Of a stretch of DNA of 14,929 nucleotides, positions 1-6,400 are shown in pieces. The translations under genes were made by a program, and so were the position numbers. The notes beneath the pieces were generated by a model that did not search any database, had not been told where the DNA came from, and saw only the letters and a program-made list of their open reading frames with translations. How positions within the stretch are numbered: position 1 is the stretch's first letter; each line of letters starts with the position of its first letter. Source of the DNA: an uncultured Frankiales bacterium (GTDB lineage: Bacteria > Actinomycetota > Actinomycetes > Mycobacteriales > SCTD01); NCBI GenBank assembly GCA_946479905.1, contig CAMLIA010000107.1:1-14929 (forward strand), given 5' to 3'.

Positions 1-1392
1 TCAGACCCCGAGGTAGATGAACCCGTAGGCCTCGTCACGGAAGGGGATGCCGGCGGCCGTGAGCGCCTCGTCCCAGTCACCCGTGCAGCCCGGGTCCGCT
101 GCCTCCATGCCGTGGTCGGCCGTCAGCAGGATCGTCGTCGACGCGAGCAGCCCGCGCTCCTCGAGCAGGTCCAGCCAGACACCCAGCCGGGCGTCGGCGT
201 CGCGCAGGCCGGCCCGGGCGATCGGCGAGCAGGGCCCGCCCGCGTGGTGGGCGCTGTCGGTGAGCGTGGTGTTCCACCACATCAGCGAGGGCGGGTCGTT
301 CGCCGACCACAGGTCGAGCACCTGCGTGAGCCCTGCGCCGTCGACCTGGGACCCCCAGGCGTAGTCGGCGTCGTCCAGGAACTCCTTGCTGGTCAAGGGA
401 TCCGCGGCCGGGTCCGGCAGGGTCGCGAGCATGGCGGACGCGCCGCCGCCGTTGCGGATCAGGTCGAACGTGGAGTAGTCCGCGCCGACGTCGACCGGGT
501 CGTTGACGCACGCCGTCGGGCCCGGGACGCGCTGGAACACCGTCGCCACCCCCGGACGCAGCCAGTCCATCGAGCGGTGCCAGGTCGCGTTGGAGTTGGG
601 CACGACGGGACCGCCGAGCTCCCGGTCGTAGTAGGCGTTGTGGATGATCCCGTGCCGTCCCGGACCGACACCGGTGAGGGCGCAGGTGTGGTTCACGAGG
701 GTGACGGAAGGGAACTCCGCGACCGCCCCGCCGCGCAGCGCGCAGCCGAGCGCGAGCAGCCGGGCCACGTTCGGGAGCTCACCGGCGGCCGTCAGGTGCA
801 GCAGGTCGGCGCACTGGGCGCCGTCCCAGAGCAGACCGACGACGCGGCCGCCCGTGGGAACGGCCAGGTCGATCGGGACGCCGTCCATCCCGTCGTACGA
901 GCCTCCGGCGAGCGCAGCGAGCGTGGCCCCCACGTCGACCGTGCGGACCGCCCGGTCGAGGACCCCGCGGGTGGTGACCCCGGCGCCGCTGAGCAGCAGC
1001 GGGGCGCGCGACTGGACGGCGTTCAGCGAGCCGTGCTCGCCGAGGTGGCCGCCACGCTCGGGCCAGTGGTGCGCGCCGGTGTGCACGACGGCGAGGTCGG
1101 GTGCCCGTGGCTCGGAGAACAGCGACTCCAGGCGCTCGCGGGCGAACGGGTAGGACGTGTCCGACAGCGGGTCCTGGTCGGCGACCGGGTCGCGGCCGCT
1201 GACCACGCCACCGCCGAGGACGACGTGGCCGAGGCTGTCGGCGACGTGCACCCCGTCGCCCTCGAGCCACGCGACGAGGTCCACGACGTGGGCGAGGCCG
1301 GGGTCGAGCAGCACGGCGAGCGCCCGCTCGCGCAGGTCGGCGCCGTGCCCGTCGGCCGTCCACGGCTCGTACGAGCGGCGGGGCAGGGGCAC
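1..1392 (-). CDS. Type I phosphodiesterase / nucleotide pyrophosphatase-like protein, alkaline phosphatase superfamily, apparently circularly permuted
   Basis: 463 aa, complete, GTG start, stop at the first bases of the window. Metal-centre motifs of the nucleotide pyrophosphatase/phosphodiesterase family are visible: LLWDG (D190), PSVTLVNH with the expected Thr nucleophile T231, TDSAHHAGGP (D379, H383) and TADHGM (D426, H427). The last ligand, a His in a GxHG motif that normally follows these, is instead near the N-terminus (GEHG, H120), after a segment (about 30-80) that resembles the C-terminal part of such enzymes. The protein therefore reads as C-terminal half first, then N-terminal half. 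All ligands are present, so it is probably an active phosphoester hydrolase; the substrate is unknown. No signal peptide or membrane segment is seen, so it is likely cytoplasmic. TAGGGT lies six bases before the GTG, which suggests a leaderless transcript. It is separated from the whiB7 unit by a strong hairpin. A fusion of two partial domains is the alternative to a true permutation. Confidence 0.85.
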   Translation of the reverse strand: MPLPRRSYEPWTADGHGADLRERALAVLLDPGLAHVVDLVAWLEGDGVHVADSLGHVVLGGGVVSGRDPVADQDPLSDTSYPFARERLESLFSEPRAPDLAVVHTGAHHWPERGGHLGEHGSLNAVQSRAPLLLSGAGVTTRGVLDRAVRTVDVGATLAALAGGSYDGMDGVPIDLAVPTGGRVVGLLWDGAQCADLLHLTAAGELPNVARLLALGCALRGGAVAEFPSVTLVNHTCALTGVGPGRHGIIHNAYYDRELGGPVVPNSNATWHRSMDWLRPGVATVFQRVPGPTACVNDPVDVGADYSTFDLIRNGGGASAMLATLPDPAADPLTSKEFLDDADYAWGSQVDGAGLTQVLDLWSANDPPSLMWWNTTLTDSAHHAGGPCSPIARAGLRDADARLGVWLDLLEERGLLASTTILLTADHGMEAADPGCTGDWDEALTAAGIPFRDEAYGFIYLGV

Positions 1393-1404
1393 CGCTCCAC
1401 CCTA
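1393..1404 (-). promoter_or_regulatory. Candidate leaderless -10 element of the phosphodiesterase gene
   Basis: On the minus strand TAGGGT (TANNNT type) is followed by GGAGCG and then the GTG start. Six bases between -10 and start codon is the spacing seen in leaderless actinobacterial genes. GGAG is also present but only two bases from the start, too close for an ordinary ribosome binding site. No clear -35 was found. Confidence 0.4.
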
Positions 1405-1413
1405 GCCACGCAG

Positions 1414-1452
1414 CGCGAAGCCCCGGCCCGAAGGAGGGGCCGGGGCTTCGCG
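1414..1452 (-). terminator. Perfect 16-bp hairpin ending the whiB7 transcription unit
   Basis: Two perfectly complementary 16-base arms (1414-1429 and 1437-1452) enclose a 7-base loop. The hairpin begins nine bases after the stop of the 55-aa gene and lies upstream of the phosphodiesterase gene, so it separates two same-strand units. No U-tract follows on the minus strand, which is common for actinobacterial terminators. It could also act in both directions. Confidence 0.75.
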
Positions 1453-1461
1453 GTTCGGGTC

Positions 1462-1629
1462 CTAGCGGACGGCGAGGCGAGCGAGGCGGACGCGGTGGTT
1501 CGCCTTCTCTGCCCGGCGCTGCCAGCGGCGGACGAGGATCAGACGGCGGGCTCGCGCCGCTGCCTCTGCCTTGAGCTGTCGCTCCGAGACGGTGGCATGG
1601 ACGAGCTGTTCAGCCAGTGCGGTGTACAT
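1462..1629 (-). CDS. Small basic hypothetical protein downstream of whiB7
   Basis: 55 aa starting MYTALAEQLV. I chose the ATG at 1629 because GGAG lies a few bases upstream and because the upstream in-frame extension overlaps whiB7 out of frame and is Arg/Pro-rich noise. The product is one Ala/Arg/Leu-rich, probably helical, strongly basic chain with no Cys, no signal peptide and no membrane segment. It follows whiB7 by 46 bases and precedes the terminator, so it is probably co-transcribed with whiB7 and shares its antibiotic-responsive control. No function is recognised. Its charge would suit nucleic-acid or ribosome binding, but that is a guess. Confidence 0.65.
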   Translation of the reverse strand: MYTALAEQLVHATVSERQLKAEAAARARRLILVRRWQRRAEKANHRVRLARLAVR

Positions 1630-1675
1630 CGGGTTCTCCGGATCAGGTAGGTCACGAGCGGGGTGAAGGAGACCG

Positions 1676-2041
1676 TCACGCGGCCGTCTCCTCGTAGGCC
1701 GGGGCGTCCTTGCGAGGACGTCCACGCGGCCGCTTCCGGGGCACGACGACGCCGGACAGGACCAGCTGGCCGCCCCAGACGCCCCACGGCTCCCGACGCT
1801 CGAGGGCGCCGGCGAGGCAGGCGGTCTTGAGCGGGCAGGGGGCGCAGAGGGCCTTCGCGGCCTCGACGTCGGCCGGGGACTCCGCGAACCACAGGTCGGG
1901 GTCGACCTGGTGGCAGGGGAGCTCGGTCGTGCCGGAGACGGACTTGACGACCTTGACGGCCTCGTCGAAGTCCGTGAGCGTCAGCGGGTCGACCGGGGTG
2001 GTCTCGTCGAGAGTCGGGTCGAGAGTGAGAGTCGTGGACAC
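1676..2041 (-). CDS. whiB7: WhiB-family iron-sulfur transcriptional regulator WhiB7
   Basis: 121 aa, GTG start. The four cluster ligands are C43, C66, C69 and C75 (C-x22-C-x2-C-x5-C), followed by the GVWGG turn (87-91) and a C-terminal AT-hook RGRPRK (106-111). The AT-hook sets WhiB7 apart from the other Wbl proteins. WhiB7 holds a [4Fe-4S] cluster, binds region 4 of the principal sigma factor and activates intrinsic antibiotic-resistance genes, including its own, at promoters with AT-rich DNA next to the -35. The location just downstream of uvrD2 matches the mycobacterial order, and the long attenuator leader supports the assignment. The Shine-Dalgarno GAGGAGGT ends eight bases before the GTG and sits within a small inverted repeat. 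The only weak point is that target genes cannot be judged from this window. Confidence 0.95.
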   Translation of the reverse strand: MSTTLTLDPTLDETTPVDPLTLTDFDEAVKVVKSVSGTTELPCHQVDPDLWFAESPADVEAAKALCAPCPLKTACLAGALERREPWGVWGGQLVLSGVVVPRKRPRGRPRKDAPAYEETAA

Positions 2042-2045
2042 CGGT

Positions 2046-2063
2046 TGTCACCTCCTCGTGACA
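2046..2063 (-). promoter_or_regulatory. Inverted repeat presenting the whiB7 Shine-Dalgarno
   Basis: On the minus strand TGTCAC-GAGGAG-GTGACA is a perfect 6-bp inverted repeat whose 6-base loop is the purine-rich Shine-Dalgarno core, four bases before the GTG. The hairpin could present or limit access to the ribosome binding site, adding translational control to the attenuator. The arms are short, so structure in vivo is uncertain. Confidence 0.45.
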
Positions 2064-2160
2064 GTGGCTCGTGCGGTGGGTCTCACCTGAGCCGGGTCGT
2101 GCTGGGTGGTGCAGGTGCAGCTGTGGCGCTGCGGGCGGTGGTGCTGGCGATGGGACTGCC

Positions 2161-2204
2161 GGAGAAACAACAAGGCCGCGGATCCCTTGTCGGGTTCCGC
2201 GGCC
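2161..2204 (-). terminator. whiB7 leader attenuator (Rho-independent terminator)
   Basis: On the minus strand GGCCGCGGAACCC pairs with GGGATCCGCGGCC with one mismatch in 13, around a 5-base loop. The stem is followed directly by TTGTTGTTTCTCC, a U-rich tract that is unusual in this GC-rich DNA. It lies 21 bases past the upstream ORF stop and about 120 bases before whiB7, where it would stop leader transcription unless antiterminated. This matches the published layout of whiB7 leaders in mycobacteria and Streptomyces. Confidence 0.85.
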
Positions 2205-2246
2205 TCGAGGCTGCTGCGCTGGCTTTCAGCGCTTTCGACCTCGAGG
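2203..2246 (-). promoter_or_regulatory. Candidate alternative hairpin over the uORF stop codon
   Basis: Two copies of CCTCGAGG (2203-2210 and 2239-2246) pair as the outer stem and GCGCTG/CAGCGC (2216-2221 and 2227-2232) as the inner stem. The hairpin covers the last uORF codons and its TGA, and overlaps the terminator stem by two bases. A ribosome finishing the uORF would melt it, whereas a ribosome stalled earlier would let it form. It is therefore a candidate sensing element; the exact antiterminator pairing is inferred. Confidence 0.45.
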
Positions 2247-2405
2247 ATCTGGAACCTTGACATCAGCCGTACGGGCGGCCTTCGGGGCGACCGAGGCGTA
2301 GCCGGCGAACGGCAGACCGGTCCCCTGGTGCATGGGGATCGGCGCCACGGCGAGCGGAGCCCAGGCAGGGGTGCCCGTGCTGATGAGGTTGGTGTTGCTC
2401 TCCAC
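2226..2405 (-). CDS. whiB7 leader upstream ORF (59 codons)
   Basis: GTG start at 2405, TGA at 2226-2228, encoding a 59-residue peptide that begins VESNTNLIST and ends RGRKR. The start is fixed by the full Shine-Dalgarno AGAAGGAGGT five bases upstream, the best ribosome binding site in the window. The peptide is Pro/Ala-rich in the middle and basic at the end, with no known domain. In the known whiB7 mechanism smooth translation of such a uORF favours the downstream terminator, and slow translation under ribosome-targeting drugs lets transcription run into whiB7. The peptide itself is probably not the functional product. Confidence 0.8.
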   Translation of the reverse strand: MESNTNLISTGTPAWAPLAVAPIPMHQGTGLPFAGYASVAPKAARTADVKVPDPRGRKR

Positions 2406-2457
2406 GGCGCACCTCCTTCTGGTCAGCGGTCAGCCGTCGGCTGATCTCGTGCCCGGG

Positions 2458-2496
2458 AGGTTACGGGGACCGTCGGAACCTGCGCAACGCATTTAT
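2458..2496 (-). promoter_or_regulatory. whiB7 promoter with AT-rich WhiB7-type site
   Basis: On the minus strand TTGCGC (2482-2487) and TAACCT (2458-2463) form a -35/-10 pair with an 18-base spacer. The block ATAAAT (2491-2496) stands immediately upstream of the -35, where autoregulated WhiB7 promoters carry AT-rich DNA for the AT-hook. A start near 2450 would give a leader of about 410 nt. The promoter begins about 40 bases after the uvrD2 stop, so whiB7 need not depend on uvrD2 transcription. Confidence 0.6.
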
Positions 2497-2534
2497 CGCA
2501 ACGTGACCGAAGATTCTCTGCCAGAGCCCCCGGG

Positions 2535-4571
2535 TCACGCCCGAGATGTCACCAGAGCGAGCACTTCGTCGCCGAACTTGTCGAGCTTCGACTGCCCGAT
2601 CCCGGGGATGGCGACCAGCCCCGCCACGTCGGTCGGAAGCTGCTCGGCGATGGCGGCGAGGGTGGCGTCGGTGAACACGCAGTAGGCGGGCTGGCCGAGC
2701 CCCTTGGCCCGCTCCGCGCGCCACTCCCGCAGCTGCTCGAACAGCGCCTCGTCACGGTCGGACGGGCAACCGGCGCAGCGGCCGAGCTTCTTGTCGACGG
2801 CCGCGTTGAGCACCGCGCCGCAGATGCGGCAGGTGACGGGCGCGCTGCCCCGACCGGCCCGGGGGGCCCGCGGTGGCGGCGCCTTGGACACGACGCCGCG
2901 GGTCAGGCCGTCGAGGAACCGCGACGGCCGGCGCACGGCCCGGCCGCCCGGCGCACGGGCGAGCGCCCACGACAGCCCGAGGTGCTCGCGGGCACGGGTC
3001 ACGCCGACGTAGAGCAGCCGGCGCTCCTCCTCGACCTGCTCGGTGGTGTCGGCGTGGACGAGCGGGAGCGTCCCGTCGACCAGCCCGACGAGGAAGACGG
3101 CGTCCCACTCCAGGCCCTTGGCCGCGTGCAGCGAGGCCAGCGTGACGCCGGCGGCCGCGGGTGCGTGCTGGGCCGCTGCGCGCTCCTCGAGCTCCGCGAC
3201 GAACTCGGTCAGCGTCATGTCGGACAGGTCCTGCGAGAGGCGGTGCAGGGCGGCAAGGGACTCCCAGCGCTCGCGCACCGCCCCGGAGGAGGCCGGCGGC
3301 TCCGCCGTCCAGCCCCGCACGGCGAGCACACTCGCCACCGCGTCGGGGAGCGTGTCCGGGAGGTCCTGGTCGGCCGCACGCGCCTGGCCGCGCAGCAGCA
3401 GCAGCGCCTCGCGCACCTCGGGCCGCTCGAAGAACCGCTCGCCACCTCGTACGACGTAGGGGACACCCGCGTTGGTGAGGGCCGCTTCGTACGCGGCGGA
3501 CTGCGCGTTGATCCGGTAGAGGATCGCGATCTCGCCGGCGTCGACGCCGCGGGCGATCAGGTCGCGGCAGCGCCGCGCGACCGACTCCGCCTCGGCGGTC
3601 TCGTCGAGGTGCTCCTCGAACGTCGGCGCGGGTCCGGGGGCGCGCTGCGCCTTCAGCTCGAGCTTCTCGGGTACGGCGGACAGCACCCCGTTCGCCAGGT
3701 CGACGACCTCGGGGGTGGACCGGTAGTCGCGGACGAGGCGCACCTCGGTCGCGTCGGGGTACCGCCGCCGGAAGCCGAGGAGGTACTGCGGGGTGGCACC
3801 GGTGAACGAGTAGATCGTCTGCTGGGCGTCGCCGACGACGCACAGGTCCGTGCGGCCGCCGAGCCACGCGTCGAGCAGCCGCTGCTGGAGCGGGGTGACG
3901 TCCTGGTACTCGTCGACGACGAAGGAGCGGTAGCGGTCGCGGAACTCGGCGGACACGTCCGCGTGCTCCTCGAGGATCCCCGCGGCGTAGAGCAGCATGT
4001 CGTCGAAGTCCGCGAGGCCCTGCGCCGTCTTGAGGTCGCGGTAGGCGGCGTACACCGCAGCGACGTCGGCCGCGTCGAAGGGCAACCCGCGCCCGGCGGA
4101 GCGGGTGACGTAGTCCTCAGGGCCGGTCAGCGTGGACGCGGCCCACTCGACCTCCGACAGCAGGTCCCGGATCTCCGACGTCCCCGGCCGCAGCCGGACC
4201 CGCGCCGCCGCGTTGGCGATCATCTGGAACTTGTTGGTGAGCAGGTTGGGCGGCGCGCCCCCGACGGCCTTGGGCCAGAAGTAGCCGAGCTGCCGCATCG
4301 CGGCCGCGTGGAAGGTGCGGGCCTGGACCCCCTCCACGCCGAGCTGGCGCAGCCTGGTCCGCATCTCCCCTGCAGCGCGGGCGGTGAAGGTGACCGCGAG
4401 CAGGGCGGTGGGAGCGACGGCGCCCGTCGCGACGGCGTAGGCCGCCCGGTGCGTGATGGTGCGGGTCTTGCCCGTCCCCGCGCCCGCGAGGATGCAGACC
4501 GGCCCCGTCACGGCCTGGGCCGCCTCCCGCTGCTCGGGGTCGAGCGCCTCGAGCAGGCCGTCGGGGGTCAT
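2535..4571 (-). CDS. uvrD2: ATP-dependent superfamily I DNA helicase UvrD2
   Basis: 678 aa, ATG start with GAGGA eight bases upstream. It is a 3'-5' SF1A helicase: Walker A AGAGTGKT (29-36), motif Ia TFTARAAGEM, Walker B DEYQD (220-224), motif III VGDAQQTIYSFTGA (246-259), and the motif V/VI region with SLHAAKGLEWDAVF and LLYVGVTRAREHL. The C-terminal part has a tetracysteine unit (C581, C584, C599, C602) and an HRDC domain (about 610-675), the signature of actinobacterial UvrD2. The M. tuberculosis homologue Rv3198c is essential and unwinds DNA in repair or replication-restart contexts. The Q motif DPEQREA (11-17) is intact. It diverges from mycoredoxin across 64 bases and precedes whiB7, the conserved order. 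Confidence 0.93.
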   Translation of the reverse strand: MTPDGLLEALDPEQREAAQAVTGPVCILAGAGTGKTRTITHRAAYAVATGAVAPTALLAVTFTARAAGEMRTRLRQLGVEGVQARTFHAAAMRQLGYFWPKAVGGAPPNLLTNKFQMIANAAARVRLRPGTSEIRDLLSEVEWAASTLTGPEDYVTRSAGRGLPFDAADVAAVYAAYRDLKTAQGLADFDDMLLYAAGILEEHADVSAEFRDRYRSFVVDEYQDVTPLQQRLLDAWLGGRTDLCVVGDAQQTIYSFTGATPQYLLGFRRRYPDATEVRLVRDYRSTPEVVDLANGVLSAVPEKLELKAQRAPGPAPTFEEHLDETAEAESVARRCRDLIARGVDAGEIAILYRINAQSAAYEAALTNAGVPYVVRGGERFFERPEVREALLLLRGQARAADQDLPDTLPDAVASVLAVRGWTAEPPASSGAVRERWESLAALHRLSQDLSDMTLTEFVAELEERAAAQHAPAAAGVTLASLHAAKGLEWDAVFLVGLVDGTLPLVHADTTEQVEEERRLLYVGVTRAREHLGLSWALARAPGGRAVRRPSRFLDGLTRGVVSKAPPPRAPRAGRGSAPVTCRICGAVLNAAVDKKLGRCAGCPSDRDEALFEQLREWRAERAKGLGQPAYCVFTDATLAAIAEQLPTDVAGLVAIPGIGQSKLDKFGDEVLALVTSRA

Positions 4572-4635
4572 ATGTCACATCCTCGCAGAGGGTGCCGACG
4601 GGAATCGGGCCTTCCCCAGGGCTGTTGACCGGGGC

Positions 4636-4875
4636 ATGGCTGACCTGACCATCTACAGCACCCCCTGGTGCGGCTACTGCCACCGCCTCATGAAGCAGCT
4701 GGACCGGGAGGGGGTCGGCTACCTCACCGTCGACATCGAGGAGGACCCGGCGGCGGCGGACTACGTGATGAGCGTCAACGGCGGCAACCAGACCGTCCCG
4801 ACGGTGGTCTTCCCGGACGGCACCGCCCTGACGAACCCGTCGCTGGCCCAGGTCAAGGAGCGGCTTTCCGCCTGA
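4636..4875 (+). CDS. Mycoredoxin / glutaredoxin-like thiol oxidoreductase
   Basis: 79 aa beginning MADLTIYSTPWCGYC. The fold is glutaredoxin-type with the active site CGYC (12-15), the cis-proline loop TVPTVVF (53-59) and the C-terminal helix. Mycoredoxin-1 reduces mycothiol-protein mixed disulfides using mycothiol, the low-molecular-weight thiol of actinobacteria. I took the ATG at 4636 because the fold begins there and the longer in-frame extension would overlap the divergent uvrD2. There is no good Shine-Dalgarno, only GGGG next to the start, so the translation signal is weak or the transcript leaderless. Position next to uvrD2 agrees with M. tuberculosis Rv3198A. It would act in the cytosol in redox repair. 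Confidence 0.9.
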   Translation: MADLTIYSTPWCGYCHRLMKQLDREGVGYLTVDIEEDPAAADYVMSVNGGNQTVPTVVFPDGTALTNPSLAQVKERLSA

Positions 4876-4985
4876 AAGGTCCCCTCCTGCGGGGGGTGAC
4901 GGCGACAGCACTCCCTGTGAGAATGTCTGCCTCGGCGCCCGCAGTGCGCCCCACGACCCGGCTGACGCCCTTGCGAGGAGCAGAC

Positions 4986-5828
4986 GTGCCCGCCCCCCGG
5001 CTCGACCACCCCGTGGTCGATGCCGTGCTGGCCACCGCCGCCACGCTGCTCGACATGGAGGTCGTCTTCCTGGGCGGGCTCACCGAGGACGCGTTCACCT
5101 TCGAGCGGGTGCATGCCCGGGTGGAGTGGCCGGAGATCGAGCAGGGCGCGAGCCGGCCGCGCACCGACAGCTTCTGCCACCGGCTGCTCGCCGGCGGGGA
5201 GCCCACGACCGCCGACGCCGCGTCCTCCCGGGACTACGCGGATGCGCCCGCCCGTGAGCTGTTCGGGATCACGTCCTACGTGGGCGTGCCGGTGCACGGC
5301 GCGAACGGCACCCCCGTGGCGACGCTGTGCGGCATCGACCGCCGCGGCGTCACCGTGACGGAGGGGACCATCGACGTGCTCCGGGACCTGGCGGAGATCC
5401 TCGCGACGAGTCTCGGCCCGCTCGCGGCCGAGCGGGTCGTCATCAGCCGGGCGCCCGAGGGCGGCTGGCAGGTCGGCGGGGACCACGCGGAGGACCTGAC
5501 GAGCGCCATGGTGCTCGCCGACCTGCTCGCCGGCGAGATCACGCCGGCCGGCCGGCCGGCCCGCTCGGAGGAGCCGCTGGACGAGGTGGCCCGGCTCCGG
5601 CTGTCGGTCACGCAGCTAGAGCACGCCCTGGCCGCCCGGGTGACGGTGGAGCAGGCCATCGGCGTGCTGGCCGAGCGGCAGCGCAGCACGCCGCGCGAGG
5701 CCTTCGAGCGGCTGCGCAAGGTGGCCCGGTCGCGCGGCCGCAAGGTCCACGACCTGGCCCGGGAGGTCGTCGCGTCGGCCGCGGACCCGGCCGTGCCGCT
5801 GCCCCCCGAGCTGGCCGGGCGGCGCTGA
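4986..5828 (+). CDS. GAF-ANTAR domain transcription antitermination regulator
   Basis: 280 aa from GTG 4986, preceded by GAGGAG five bases upstream. An ATG at 4923 would add 21 residues but has no ribosome binding site. The GAF domain spans about 7-145, with the typical SFCHRLL and VPVHGANGTPVATLCGID segments. A short coiled coil (about 199-218) links it to a C-terminal ANTAR domain (about 218-262: VEQAIGVLAER, EAFERLRKVARSRG, KVHDLAREVV). ANTAR domains bind paired hairpins in nascent RNA and prevent termination; the GAF domain probably senses a small ligand or another protein. The ligand and RNA target are unknown. It follows mycoredoxin by 110 bases and may have its own promoter there. Confidence 0.88.
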   Translation: MPAPRLDHPVVDAVLATAATLLDMEVVFLGGLTEDAFTFERVHARVEWPEIEQGASRPRTDSFCHRLLAGGEPTTADAASSRDYADAPARELFGITSYVGVPVHGANGTPVATLCGIDRRGVTVTEGTIDVLRDLAEILATSLGPLAAERVVISRAPEGGWQVGGDHAEDLTSAMVLADLLAGEITPAGRPARSEEPLDEVARLRLSVTQLEHALAARVTVEQAIGVLAERQRSTPREAFERLRKVARSRGRKVHDLAREVVASAADPAVPLPPELAGRR

Positions 5829-6400
5829 CCCCGTCCTCGTGGGAGGCGATCGCCGCCGGCATCGCGGAGCGCGCCGACCGCAACGTGCTGCTCGACGGCG
5901 TCGGCTCCGACGTCCTGGCGCCGCTCGTGGCGGACGCGGTCACCGCAGCGGGTCGGGTCCCTGTCGTCGTACCCGCCCGGGGGTTCTGGCGACCGGCCGG
6001 CGAGCGGTTCCAGCACGGCCGCGAGGACTGGCAGGCGTTCCGCGACAGCTGGCTCGACGCGGGGGCCCTACGGCGCGAGGTGCTCGACAGCGGCGACCGC
6101 TACCTGCCGGCGCTGTGGGACGTGGACCGGGACCGGTCGGCCCGAGCCGCCGTGCTGCCCCTCCCGGAGCGGGCGGTCGTCGTCGTACCCGGCCTGTTCC
6201 TGCTCGGCCTCGGGCTGCCCGGCCTCACGGTGCACCTGGCGCTGTCCCCGGGAGCGCTGAGCCGGCGCGGAGTGCCGGCCTGGCAGCTGCCCGCCTTCAC
6301 GACGTACGACGAAGAGGTGCGCCCTGGTGACGGCTGTGACGTCCTCGTGCGGGCAGAGGACCCGCTGCGCCCCGCCGTCCGGTTTCAGACCTTGCGGTAG
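5825..6400 (+). CDS. Uridine-kinase-like protein without a Walker A loop
   Basis: About 191 aa. The reading frame opens at CTG 5825, whose last two bases are part of the TGA of the previous gene; the first GTG in frame is at 5885. Homology seems to begin at SWEAIA, so I use 5825, but the start is uncertain. The order of segments follows actinobacterial uridine kinase-like P-loop proteins: strand NVLLDGVG (20-27), VVVPARGFWRPAGERFQHGR (47-66), SWLDAGALRREVLD (75-88), RYLPALWDVDRDR (92-104), VVVVPGLFLL (118-127), TVHLALSPGA (135-144). Where GxxGxGKT should follow LLDGV there is only GSDVLAP, so ATP binding by the usual loop looks impossible. It may be a pseudokinase, a regulator or an enzyme with another chemistry. 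It is probably translated with the GAF-ANTAR gene. Confidence 0.65.
   Translation: MTPSSWEAIAAGIAERADRNVLLDGVGSDVLAPLVADAVTAAGRVPVVVPARGFWRPAGERFQHGREDWQAFRDSWLDAGALRREVLDSGDRYLPALWDVDRDRSARAAVLPLPERAVVVVPGLFLLGLGLPGLTVHLALSPGALSRRGVPAWQLPAFTTYDEEVRPGDGCDVLVRAEDPLRPAVRFQTLR

Noticed and set aside
112..1650. Long open frame of 512 codons on the plus strand opposite the phosphodiesterase and whiB7 end
   Set aside because: The translation is low-complexity Arg/Gly/Val-rich, has no domain, and runs across two real genes and a terminator; it is a high-GC shadow frame.
2048..2263. 71-codon frame in the whiB7 leader starting at an ATG inside the uORF
   Set aside because: It has no ribosome binding site, runs through the terminator stem and overlaps the better-supported uORF.
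2982..4628. 548-codon plus-strand frame opposite uvrD2
   Set aside because: The opposite strand encodes a complete helicase with all motifs; this frame shows no recognisable motif.
4878..4900. Possible terminator after mycoredoxin (CCCC-TCCTGC-GGGG)
   Set aside because: The uninterrupted stem is only four to five base pairs and has no U-tract; too weak to call.
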